The notes below the pieces were generated by a model. The model made no database searches, was not told the origin of the DNA, and saw nothing but the letters and a program-made list of their open reading frames with translations. Below, in pieces: positions 6,064 to 12,598 of a stretch of DNA of 14,416 nt. Position 1 is the stretch's first letter, and every line of letters starts with the position of its first letter. The stretch comes from Wandonia sp964447015. Its GTDB lineage: Bacteria > Bacteroidota > Bacteroidia > Flavobacteriales_D > Crocinitomicaceae. Both the position numbers and the translations under genes were made by a program. Location: contig CAYUQU010000082.1 in NCBI GenBank assembly GCA_964447015.1, forward strand, positions 1 through 14,416, read 5' to 3'.

Positions 6064-6987
6064 ATGAAATACATGTATAACAGCTTAACTATACTCATCC
6101 TTTTTTTAGTTCTTTTCTCTTGTAAAAAAGACGATGAATCAACAACAAAGTTTAATTGCTTATCTGGAAACTGCGTTGAGGATACAAACGGATCCTATTC
6201 CAGCTTGTCAGATTGCCAATCGAACTGCGGTCAAACAAATACTAATTATAATTGTGTTAGTGGGGATTGTATTGCTGATGAAAACGGTACTTACTCTTCC
6301 TTATCCGATTGCCAAAATAACTGTGGTTCATCTGGACAATTGACTAGTACTCCAGGTGCTGGTGTTTCAGATTCCGATGGAAACAATTACAGTACCATTG
6401 TTTTTAGCAACGGACAAGAATGGATGTCGGAAAACTTAAAAACCACCAAATATGCAAATGGAGACCCTATAACCCATGTAACCGATGACAATACTTGGGG
6501 TAATTTAACAACTGAGGCTTATTGTTGGTATGAAAATGATAATACGTATGAAAATCCTTACGGCAAACTTTACAATTGGTATGCGGTTAATGATTCACGA
6601 AATGTATGTCCTACAGGTTGGCATGTTCCAACACACGATGAATGGACGCTTTTAATTTCTTCAATAGACGACGGTGCTTCAAGTGGAAATCCGCAAAGTT
6701 CAACTGCTGGAGGTGCCTTGAAGTCTACAGGTACTCAGTATTGGAATTCTCCAAACACTGGAGCAACAAACGATTTAGGATTCAATGGAGAACCTGGCGG
6801 CTTTCGAATCTATAACTGGGGTACATTTTCATATATTGAGGAAAATGGATATTGGTGGTCTTCTACAGAAGCGTCTGTTGACAATGAGTATGCACATAGA
6901 AGAGGTTTAAGTTATGATAATACTGCTGTAATAAATAGTATTCAAAGAAAATCCTTTGGATTTTCTGTACGTTGTGTGAAGGATTAG
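6064..6987 (+). CDS. FISUMP-domain lipoprotein with two Cys-rich repeats, 307 aa
   Basis: A type II signal peptide (MKYMYNSLTILILFLVLFSC) gives lipidated C20 after the lipobox LFSC, followed by KKDDE. Two near-identical Cys-rich repeats follow at 30-56 and 62-88, each of the form F/Y-N-C-x-S-G-x-C ... G-x-Y-S-S-L-S-D-C-Q-x-N-C-G, with four cysteines that probably form disulphides. Residues 104-307 are a Fibrobacter succinogenes major paralogous (FISUMP) domain: NGQEWMSENLKTTKYANGD, YCWYEND, YGKLYNWYAV, CPTGWHVPTHDEWTLL, GYWWSSTEA and the closing FGFSVRCVKD. The fold is C-type-lectin-like and occurs on Bacteroidota surface proteins, where binding roles are assumed but rarely shown. The ATG at 6064 is chosen for the signal peptide; a longer frame back to 5956 would overlap the regulator. 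A TATTTTTG box at 6034-6041 could give it its own promoter. Confidence 0.88.
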   Translation: MKYMYNSLTILILFLVLFSCKKDDESTTKFNCLSGNCVEDTNGSYSSLSDCQSNCGQTNTNYNCVSGDCIADENGTYSSLSDCQNNCGSSGQLTSTPGAGVSDSDGNNYSTIVFSNGQEWMSENLKTTKYANGDPITHVTDDNTWGNLTTEAYCWYENDNTYENPYGKLYNWYAVNDSRNVCPTGWHVPTHDEWTLLISSIDDGASSGNPQSSTAGGALKSTGTQYWNSPNTGATNDLGFNGEPGGFRIYNWGTFSYIEENGYWWSSTEASVDNEYAHRRGLSYDNTAVINSIQRKSFGFSVRCVKD

Positions 6988-7062
6988 AAACAGAGGTTCT
7001 TTTTTCTCAAATCGCAAAGAAAGAGTCGTAATCGTACAACATGAAATCCAAAAACATGGATT

Positions 7063-8889
7063 ATGAAAAATAAATTTGCTGAATATCTAAATTTAAAAAT
7101 TGCACCAAAAAGTGTATTAATTTCACTCTTTTTTCTGTTATTCCTTATAAATACTTATGCACAGGACTCACCACCAAATGGCACAGGTAATTTTTCACAT
7201 TTATTGATAAATGGCGCAAAGCAAATGGGAAGTGAATCTGGGGCTCTTCATATTGATGTGAGCAAGAGCAATTATGATCCTGGCTGGTTTGGATATCGTT
7301 TTGTTAAAAATGGTCAAGATTATGACATAGAAGTATCTGTTTGTGCTGTGAATTTAAACACATTTACATTTAACAATGATGGTAAAGAGCAACGAGGTGA
7401 CTTTAATCAAATAGCACCAAATCACCCTTATCAGTTAGATAATGTCGTGATCGAAATTAGCTGTCAGGAAACTGGTCTTTACCGAAAATATACTTTTTCA
7501 ATAAATGGTGTATGGGGTAAAAGAAATAATGCTGCTTTCCGAGCATTAGCATTTTCAGAATCAGAAAAATATATACCTCCTGAAAATAACCCGACTGGAA
7601 TGATATTTCAACCTTGGTATTGTATTAAGGTAAATATAGTTAATGAAGGATCTTTATCCCCATCTTCTTTTCCTTCCACAGCCTTAAAACAATATATACA
7701 AGACCAAAACACAATAAATGAAAATTCGAATAATTATGCAACAAACAGTCAAAAGGAAAATACACAAACTCATAATAATTCAAGCCTAAACTATTCAACT
7801 AACCAAAATAATGCTACAAATTCTTCCAACAACAACAACAATACTACAACCCAACAAACAACTCAAATCGATGAGTGGGGAAACCCAGTTAATACTCAAA
7901 CGAACACAGTGAAATATGGAGGGACGGAGATTCAAAATAATGAACACTATCAATCTCAGATGAGTTTACGTTCAGCTAACCAAGATTCACGAGAAAATTG
8001 GGAAAGAAATGAAGCGGCAAAAAAACAAAGGGTTGATGACAATAACAACAATGTCATGAATGAAGCATATCAACTGAATCTAAAAACCACAAATGAGATT
8101 AATGATATGAACAACGCATTTTCAGAATTAGGCAATTTAGCTGGGACGGGAAATCTTTCGAATCCTGAGTCATTAATAAATGCCGGATTAGGTATAATTA
8201 GAACTGCTAACACGATTAAAGGAGTTCGCATGGGAGCAACTTTAGGAGGAATAGGTATTGCTATGGGAATAATTGGTCAATTCTCAGGAGACAAAAAAGC
8301 AGAGGAAGAAGCTAGGCGTAGACAGAAAGAAGCAGAAGCTAAGGCAAATGCTGCTTTAGAAGCAATGGCAAATGCTAGATTATCTTTATTTGAATCTTTT
8401 CCTCCTGGTGAATTACCACTTTCGTTTACCAAGTCGAAAGATAATAATCTTTACTATTTTGTATATGCATACAATGAAGACTCATTAAGAGATATCGAGA
8501 CAAAAATTAGCGTTTCCAATGTTTTTGCGCTAGGAAGATATCCAGATGGAACTTGGCCAATGAAAAATAAAGTTGAAGATGAAGTTGCTGCATTAACAAC
8601 ATCAAGAGAAATTATTTGCGGACCGTTTTACACGATTAATGAAGCCAATGATGTTCGTACTGAATTCATTGTCAACCTTGAAAAGGTGTATCTAAAGTCC
8701 GAACCCATAGAGTATCAAGGAATAAATGCTCATAGTGAAGATAAAATAAATGGCACACAAAATAGTAATTTGGATTTTTGGGGAAACCCTCTAAACGAGA
8801 AGACGAACCTTGAAAATCCTAGCAGTGTTCCTGTTGATAAACAAAGTAATCAAAAACTCGATTTTTTTGGCAACCCAATTAATGATTGA
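7063..8889 (+). CDS. Secreted multidomain protein with repeated (W/F)GNP motifs, 608 aa, function unknown
   Basis: An N-terminal signal peptide ends near TYA-QDS (cleavage about 33/34). Residues 40-195 form a first domain with strands such as YDIEVSVCAVNLNTFTF and VVIEISCQETGLYRKYTFSI; I do not recognise it. A low-complexity N/T/Q-rich linker covers about 205-285. Residues 330-405 are helical and end in a glycine-zipper hydrophobic stretch (LGGIGIAMGIIG), followed by a charged helix (KKAEEEARRRQKEAEAKANA). Residues 455-545 look like a small alpha/beta domain ending EIICGPFYTINEANDVRTEF, vaguely SPOR-like. The motif D-x-W/F-G-N-P-x-N appears three times: DEWGNPVN (270-277), DFWGNPLN (571-578) and DFFGNPIND, the last nine residues. 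It lies between a lipoprotein and a SUMF1-like protein on the same strand, 25 bases before the latter, so those two are probably cotranscribed. Confidence 0.7.
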   Translation: MKNKFAEYLNLKIAPKSVLISLFFLLFLINTYAQDSPPNGTGNFSHLLINGAKQMGSESGALHIDVSKSNYDPGWFGYRFVKNGQDYDIEVSVCAVNLNTFTFNNDGKEQRGDFNQIAPNHPYQLDNVVIEISCQETGLYRKYTFSINGVWGKRNNAAFRALAFSESEKYIPPENNPTGMIFQPWYCIKVNIVNEGSLSPSSFPSTALKQYIQDQNTINENSNNYATNSQKENTQTHNNSSLNYSTNQNNATNSSNNNNNTTTQQTTQIDEWGNPVNTQTNTVKYGGTEIQNNEHYQSQMSLRSANQDSRENWERNEAAKKQRVDDNNNNVMNEAYQLNLKTTNEINDMNNAFSELGNLAGTGNLSNPESLINAGLGIIRTANTIKGVRMGATLGGIGIAMGIIGQFSGDKKAEEEARRRQKEAEAKANAALEAMANARLSLFESFPPGELPLSFTKSKDNNLYYFVYAYNEDSLRDIETKISVSNVFALGRYPDGTWPMKNKVEDEVAALTTSREIICGPFYTINEANDVRTEFIVNLEKVYLKSEPIEYQGINAHSEDKINGTQNSNLDFWGNPLNEKTNLENPSSVPVDKQSNQKLDFFGNPIND

Positions 8890-8914
8890 TAAGTTTAACC
8901 TTCAATAAAAAAGC

Positions 8915-10027
8915 ATGAAAATATATTTTCTCATCTTATGTACAACGTTCTTATGTTCTGTAGGTAAAGCCCAAAACACCCTAACCAAACTAAAATTTGA
9001 AGAAGCAGAAAAAGCATTCTATAATGCCGATTATGAAAATTGCATCAAACTCCTTGATGAAACCGAAAAATTATTAGGTCAGCCCGCACCAAAAATTCTG
9101 CATTTAAAAATCATGGCAGAAAACAAGATATGGGAAGCCAATCCATACGCTAGCTATGAACAATTGGAAAGACTTAGAAGTCTATGTAATCAATACATGC
9201 AAAACTATGATATTCAAGGGTTGGAAGATAAGTTTAAAGAGGTATATGAAATATCTACAATCCTTCCCAATGCATCAAACCAAGTCGAACTAACTCAACT
9301 CAAAAACAAATATGAAAAAGAAACAAAAGCAGAACAGCTTGAAAAAATAATAACAGAAAACAACTTAGTATTTGTTGAGGGAGGTACTTTTATGATGGGA
9401 GAAGGTAAAGATTCTCACGAAGTTACATTAAGCGATTTTTATATTGGGAAGTTCGAGATTACAGTTCAACAATATTATCAGTATATGGGACAACTCAATG
9501 AAATTGATGAAAAAAAAAGAGACACTCCGATATGGTGCAAGACTTGGGAAGAGGCTATGGGATATTGCAATTGGCTTGAACAGCAGTACGGAGGTCAATG
9601 GCGACTTCCAACAGAAGCTGAATGGGAGTTTGCGGCAAGAGGTGGAAATAAAAGTAGAGGATATAAACATAGTGGAAGTGATGATTTTGATGAAGTTGGA
9701 TGGTTAAAAAAAAGCGACAGATTAGGAGTATATCATTTCAGTCCTGTTGGCAAGAAAAAACCTAATGAATTAGGTATTTATGATATGAGTGGAAATGTTA
9801 CTGAAGTTTGTTTAGACTGGTATGACAAAGACTACTATTCTGTAAGTCCTAAAGAAAATCCAATGGGACCTCAAAGTGGTACAAGTAGAGTGATAAGAGG
9901 ACATAGCTATTGGCATGCTCAATCTTCGATTTACTACAGAATAGGTGTAAAAGAAAATAAATCATTTAATGAATATTGTCACAATCTTGCTGGCTTTAGA
10001 GTAGTTTACATCCCAGATAAAGATTAA
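8915..10027 (+). CDS. Secreted TPR-like plus SUMF1/FGE-like (C-type lectin fold) protein, 370 aa
   Basis: A signal peptide (MKIYFLILCTTFLCSVGKAQ) is followed by a helical region (about 22-145) with a TPR-like start, FEEAEKAFYNADYENCIKLLDE. Residues 151-366 are a formylglycine-generating-enzyme-type domain: FVEGGTFMMGEG (153-164), DFYIGKFEITVQQYYQYM, WEEAMGYCNWLE, RLPTEAEWEFAARGG (230-244), GIYDMSGNVTEVCLDWY (287-303), RVIRGHSY (325-332) and AGFRVVY. The usual RGGSW is changed to RGHSY, and the cysteine pair used by true FGE for copper and catalysis is not visible, so it is unlikely to make formylglycine. In Bacteroidota, such domains with signal peptides often belong to gliding or secretion (GldK-like) or surface proteins. 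It ends the plus-strand group; a hairpin follows at 10038. Confidence 0.85.
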   Translation: MKIYFLILCTTFLCSVGKAQNTLTKLKFEEAEKAFYNADYENCIKLLDETEKLLGQPAPKILHLKIMAENKIWEANPYASYEQLERLRSLCNQYMQNYDIQGLEDKFKEVYEISTILPNASNQVELTQLKNKYEKETKAEQLEKIITENNLVFVEGGTFMMGEGKDSHEVTLSDFYIGKFEITVQQYYQYMGQLNEIDEKKRDTPIWCKTWEEAMGYCNWLEQQYGGQWRLPTEAEWEFAARGGNKSRGYKHSGSDDFDEVGWLKKSDRLGVYHFSPVGKKKPNELGIYDMSGNVTEVCLDWYDKDYYSVSPKENPMGPQSGTSRVIRGHSYWHAQSSIYYRIGVKENKSFNEYCHNLAGFRVVYIPDKD

Positions 10028-10031
10028 AAGC

Positions 10032-10069
10032 GTAAAAAACACCCTCTCAGCCAAAGCCAAGAAGGTGTT
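10032..10069 (-). terminator. Terminator of the minus-strand cassette
   Basis: AACACCCTCT (10038-10047) pairs with AGAAGGTGTT (10060-10069) at 9 of 10 positions around a 12-base loop. On the minus strand the stem is followed by TTTTTT, so it ends transcription arriving from the 62-residue gene at 10092. On the plus strand the tail is CTAATTCC, so it would work only weakly for the SUMF1-like gene. Confidence 0.65.
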
Positions 10070-10091
10070 CTAATTCCAATCCCTTCAGAAC

Positions 10092-10280
10092 CTATTTAGG
10101 TCCGATGAATCGATTCCACAACCATTTCAATACAACCGTAACAATAAAACTAGCTAGTGCACCAATAACGGCCAGTATTACAGTTTTATAATAATCCTGT
10201 AAATCAATCGTAGCCGCCACCGAAAACAAAGTTCCGGTGATTGTGCCAGCTGCAGTTGTATGTTCTCCATGATGTTGCAT
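10092..10280 (-). CDS. Small membrane protein, 62 aa
   Basis: The product has a polar N-terminus (MQHHGEHTTAAG), a weakly hydrophobic amphipathic stretch (13-25) and one strong transmembrane segment at about 32-53 (YKTVILAVIGALASFIVTVV), ending in a basic tail KWLWNRF. It is the last gene of the minus-strand cassette, 18 bases after the 69-residue gene, with a terminator 23 bases behind it. The size and topology are those of small holin-like or accessory membrane proteins, but no family signature is visible and I cannot assign a function. Its neighbourhood, where a second small membrane protein (11188-11436) lies upstream, is the main reason to consider it a real gene. Confidence 0.6.
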   Translation of the reverse strand: MQHHGEHTTAAGTITGTLFSVAATIDLQDYYKTVILAVIGALASFIVTVVLKWLWNRFIGPK

Positions 10281-10298
10281 TGTACTTTGGTCAATGGA

Positions 10299-10508
10299 TT
10301 ACTTCACAATTGGAAGTGCTACGCACTCCTGAGTCTGAAAGTGAAGCTTCAGATCAGTTACCAAAAAGTCGCCTTCGTGTTCCTGGTTGAATGTCACATC
10401 AACTAGGTTCACTTTAGAAGACAACTCAGATCCAGCTTTAAAGCGTGGATGCTTTGTCTTCATATTCAAAATCAACTCTCCGGTTGCACAATTCTTAACT
10501 GCGTCCAT
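10299..10508 (-). CDS. Conserved small protein, 69 aa, paralogue of the gene at 10824-11039
   Basis: The sequence MDAVKNCATGELILNMK, then PRFKAGSELSSKVNLVD and LKLHFQTQECV, aligns end to end with the 71-residue neighbour, sharing about 34 of 69 residues, including DAVKN, GEL, PRFKAG, LS, VN, VD, KLH and two cysteines (near the N-terminus and near the C-terminus). The pattern of alternating hydrophobic residues suggests a compact beta-rich domain. There is no signal peptide or membrane segment. Conservation between the two copies in otherwise divergent DNA shows that the protein is under selection, so the gene is real although I do not recognise the family. A perfect 12-base palindrome (10530-10541) lies 21 bases before its start. 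Confidence 0.7.
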   Translation of the reverse strand: MDAVKNCATGELILNMKTKHPRFKAGSELSSKVNLVDVTFNQEHEGDFLVTDLKLHFQTQECVALPIVK

Positions 10509-10823
10509 CGTATTTCATTTTTAGCTCAGTTTACTAGTAAAATTCGCATTCAGATTAGATTAAAACAGTGTTATACTAGGCGTTTTTTTGAAGATTTAGC
10601 GGGCTAAATCAAGAAGAAACAACGACGTAGAACGGTGTTTTAACTAAAGCGATAACCACAATGTGATTTTCAGCTTCGAATTTGATATGCTAATACGAAC
10701 TTAATCAATCTCAAAGTATGAGTTCTTTCAATTCTTATGAGCGTTCTGAATGCAATTTTAATAGTTAACTGAGGTTAGATTTCTTGCTGTTCTGCGCTCA
10801 GCTCGAAATCGGGTTAAACAATC
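10509..10823. other. 315-base intergenic spacer between the paralogues
   Basis: No reading frame of useful length is present. Two structures stand out: a 12-base perfect palindrome TTTACTAGTAAA (10530-10541) close to the downstream start, and a tight hairpin GATTTAGC-GG-GCTAAATC (10593-10610). Neither is followed by a T-run in the sense that would make a minus-strand terminator. The length suggests that the 69-residue gene may have its own promoter, but no TAnnTTTG box is convincing. Confidence 0.4.
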
Positions 10824-11039
10824 TTACTCGCAAATCATTTGAGGAGCGCATCCCTCAGTTTTCAAGTGGAGTTTCACTTCCATTTCCGAGAACTCATCAG
10901 TGTGGTTCTCGTTCCAGTTCAAATCCACCACATTCACTGTTTTACTCAAATCAGCTCCCGCTTTAAATCGCGGACGGCGTGTTTTCACGCTCAATAACAA
11001 TTCGCCTTTGGCGCAATCGTTTTTCACAGCATCTGCCAT
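10824..11039 (-). CDS. Conserved small protein, 71 aa, paralogue of the gene at 10299-10508
   Basis: The ATG at 11037-11039 gives MADAVKNDCAKGELLLSVK, then RRPRFKAGADLSKTVNVVD and VKLHLKTEGCAPQMICE. The start is fixed by alignment with the 69-residue copy, which begins MDAVKN; sequence further upstream is a hairpin and then the scaffold gap, so longer versions are artefacts. It has three cysteines, two of them shared in position with the paralogue. No secretion signal is visible. It belongs to the minus-strand cassette, downstream of the 82-residue membrane protein and the MARQ protein, but the unsequenced gap means another gene could lie between. Confidence 0.7.
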   Translation of the reverse strand: MADAVKNDCAKGELLLSVKTRRPRFKAGADLSKTVNVVDLNWNENHTDEFSEMEVKLHLKTEGCAPQMICE

Positions 11040-11054
11040 AATTTTCCGAATTAT

Positions 11055-11087
11055 GCCCGCTAGGGTTGCAAAGCATCCCTGGCGGGC
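11055..11087. repeat. Strong GC-rich hairpin abutting the scaffold gap
   Basis: GCCCGC-T-AGGG (11055-11065) pairs with CCCT-G-GCGGGC (11077-11087), with a T-G wobble; after one T-T mismatch TGC/GCA continues to an AAA loop. This gives 14 pairs in 33 bases. It ends exactly where the Ns begin. It may be a natural leader hairpin of the 71-residue gene (16 bases before its start) or one copy of a dispersed palindromic repeat that stopped the assembly. Confidence 0.55.
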
Positions 11088-11187
11088 NNNNNNNNNNNNN
11101 NNNNNNNNNNNNNNNNNNNNNNNNNNNNNNNNNNNNNNNNNNNNNNNNNNNNNNNNNNNNNNNNNNNNNNNNNNNNNNNNNNNNNNN
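11088..11187. other. Scaffold gap (100 N)
   Basis: Exactly 100 undetermined bases, the conventional placeholder for a gap of unknown size. The 82-residue gene ends with a complete stop codon directly at its edge. Missing sequence may hold part of the cassette. Confidence 0.98.
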
Positions 11188-11436
11188 TCACTCTTCACAG
11201 TCTTCCTCTGAGACTGCTGCTTGACTTACAGCGGTAGCAATTGTACCGCCCAAAATCAGATATCCTCCAATTGTTCCAACAATTGCCGGTAGTGCAACTG
11301 GTGCAGCTACGATTGTCGCGCCTACGGCGGCTACAATCATTCCGGCAAGCCGTAACTTCTTGAAGAACGGAGGCGTATCAGCCGAACATCTTTTCCCAAA
11401 TGATTTAAGGGAGTCTTGTTTTCTCTCTCTGTTCAT
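11188..11436 (-). CDS. Small two-segment membrane protein, 82 aa
   Basis: A basic N-terminus (MNRERKQDSLKSFGKRC, then FFKKLRL) leads into two Gly/Ala-rich hydrophobic segments: about 29-48 (RLAGMIVAAVGATIVAAPVA) and 50-71 (PAIVGTIGGYLILGGTIATAV), with an acidic tail EEDCEE. I recall small proteins with an FFKKLR...AAPVxLP...GGYL...AVSQ pattern as conserved and uncharacterised in flavobacteria. The hairpin-like topology and Gly zippers would suit a holin-like or membrane-anchoring role, which is inference. The gene starts 11 bases after the MARQ gene ends, so both are almost certainly on one transcript. The stop TGA is the last triplet before the gap. Confidence 0.7.
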   Translation of the reverse strand: MNRERKQDSLKSFGKRCSADTPPFFKKLRLAGMIVAAVGATIVAAPVALPAIVGTIGGYLILGGTIATAVSQAAVSEEDCEE

Positions 11437-11447
11437 AGTTTCAAGAT

Positions 11448-12197
11448 TTAAGCAACGTCCACAATGCTGAGCGCATTGTAAAGGCCATCGTTAAGGCTGT
11501 ACTGGTTTCCGTTCACTTCTTGGAAGAATTCCACAACCAAAAGAAAAGTGTCAATCCCTGCTCCGCCAGGGGCGTTCGCAGGAGTCAACGTTACCGTAGT
11601 TGTGTTGCCATCAATCGGTAAGTTTACCGTATTTGACATCTCAACTTCGTATCCCTCGTTAGTGAAATCAATCTTACCCCAAGCTGCCGTAAACGCTACA
11701 TGCGTCGCTCCTGAAGGAGCTGCCACATGATTCGCTGGCACCAAGTCAGTAATCACAATCTCACCAGTTGCAGTATTCACCGAGAATGGACGGTACAAAA
11801 CCGCTTTCAAGATAGAACGCTTGTTGAAGTTAAAATCCTTCAACTTGTCCTTTGCGGGTTGGTTAGCAATTGCCACAGCAACACTTCGTTCACCACGCGC
11901 ACTAGTTGCATCCAGTTTGCGGATATCCGACATCACACGTGTCAATCGCGAAACCACTCGGACATCAGAAGCGCGCATCATCAAAGGACGGAACGCATCA
12001 CGCACAATCTTTCCAGATTTCGCAGCCATTCCAAACTCCTGTCCGTTTTCTCGAGTACGAGCAAACGCAGGGTCGTTTTTAATGCGCGTAGCATCAACGC
12101 CACCTTTCTCTCTAGCCAAGTACCCATCTTGCGATTTGTAGAACGACAAGTCACCGATTTTCCCGGTCAACTTGATTATCCCTCTTTGCCTTGCCAT
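11448..12197 (-). CDS. MARQxGIIKL-family conserved protein, 249 aa, function unknown
   Basis: The N-terminus MARQRGIIKLTGKIGDLSFY, then KSQDGYLAREKGG, RIKNDPAFARTRENGQEFG and AAKSGKIVRDAFRP, is the signature of a family I know as widespread, often multicopy and uncharacterised in Bacteroidota; its opening resembles that of DUF6266 proteins. Residues 1-130 are basic with helices. Residues 135-249 are strand-rich, with a T/V/L-rich stretch around 195-210. There is no signal peptide or membrane segment. Two counted 60-base lines (11461-11520, 11881-11940) hold 59 G+C of 120, against 20 of 60 in a line of the nearby toxin gene (13561-13620), so its base use is unlike that gene. High expression or different ancestry could both explain this. 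It leads the minus-strand cassette. A structural, virion- or filament-like role is a guess from context. Confidence 0.75.
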   Translation of the reverse strand: MARQRGIIKLTGKIGDLSFYKSQDGYLAREKGGVDATRIKNDPAFARTRENGQEFGMAAKSGKIVRDAFRPLMMRASDVRVVSRLTRVMSDIRKLDATSARGERSVAVAIANQPAKDKLKDFNFNKRSILKAVLYRPFSVNTATGEIVITDLVPANHVAAPSGATHVAFTAAWGKIDFTNEGYEVEMSNTVNLPIDGNTTTVTLTPANAPGGAGIDTFLLVVEFFQEVNGNQYSLNDGLYNALSIVDVA

Positions 12198-12287
12198 TTC
12201 TCAACGTTTTTGATTTAACAATATCCAACCAGGACCTTCCTAGTTTTCGAATCACATTTTCGTCGCGACTTGAATTTGAATTCAAAG

Positions 12288-12319
12288 CAAAACTATGGTC
12301 AAGAAAACAGGCAAACAAA
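12288..12319 (-). promoter_or_regulatory. Candidate promoter of the minus-strand cassette
   Basis: On the minus strand TAGTTTTG (complement of 12288-12295) matches TAnnTTTG. TTTG elements occur 16 and 20 bases upstream (complements of 12312-12315 and 12316-12319). The start point would be near 12281, leaving a leader of about 85 bases before the MARQ start codon. It occupies the otherwise gene-free 12198-12547 stretch. Confidence 0.5.
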
Positions 12320-12547
12320 TTTCCCGTTCCGCTGATGCCGAAAAGGGAAATTAGTGCCGATAAAAGAAGAAATAATGGGTAGCGCTTATATAAAAACCAT
12401 GTACTAAAATTATATTTTAGTGCTGTACGATTATTATACTTTCGTGTTGTAAGGTTATTATTTATTGTAGTTAAGAAGTTCATTTTTCCTTATAATCTCG
12501 TCAATACTTAGTATTAAAAATGGATTTTGCTAAAAAACCATGAAATA

Positions 12548-12582
12548 TTTTGTCGCAATAATTTACTATATTTGCGACAAAA
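12548..12582 (+). promoter_or_regulatory. Promoter with embedded 11-bp inverted repeat in front of the second AbiE module
   Basis: TTTTGTCGCAA (12548-12558) and TTGCGACAAAA (12572-12582) are perfect inverse copies 13 bases apart. TATATTTG (12567-12574), an exact TAnnTTTG box, runs into the right arm, and the left arm contains TTTG but only 14 bases upstream of the box. The predicted start is near 12581, about 18 bases before the antitoxin ATG. Binding of the antitoxin here would block RNA polymerase, as known for AbiEi autorepression through inverted repeats. Confidence 0.65.
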
Positions 12583-12598
12583 GTTATTTAAAAAGATA

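Noticed and set aside
6064..10027. Diversity-generating retroelement, because C-type-lectin-like domains are its usual targets
   Set aside because: No reverse transcriptase, no template repeat and no variable-region duplicate can be seen.
12151..12483. 110-residue minus-strand frame upstream of the MARQ gene
   Set aside because: It crosses the predicted promoter and overlaps the MARQ start; sequence is Asn/Leu/Arg-biased and unlike a folded protein.
12527..12598. N-terminal extension of the DUF6088 antitoxin
   Set aside because: It would be encoded by the promoter and inverted repeat and adds residues with no family resemblance; ATG 12599 fits the family start.
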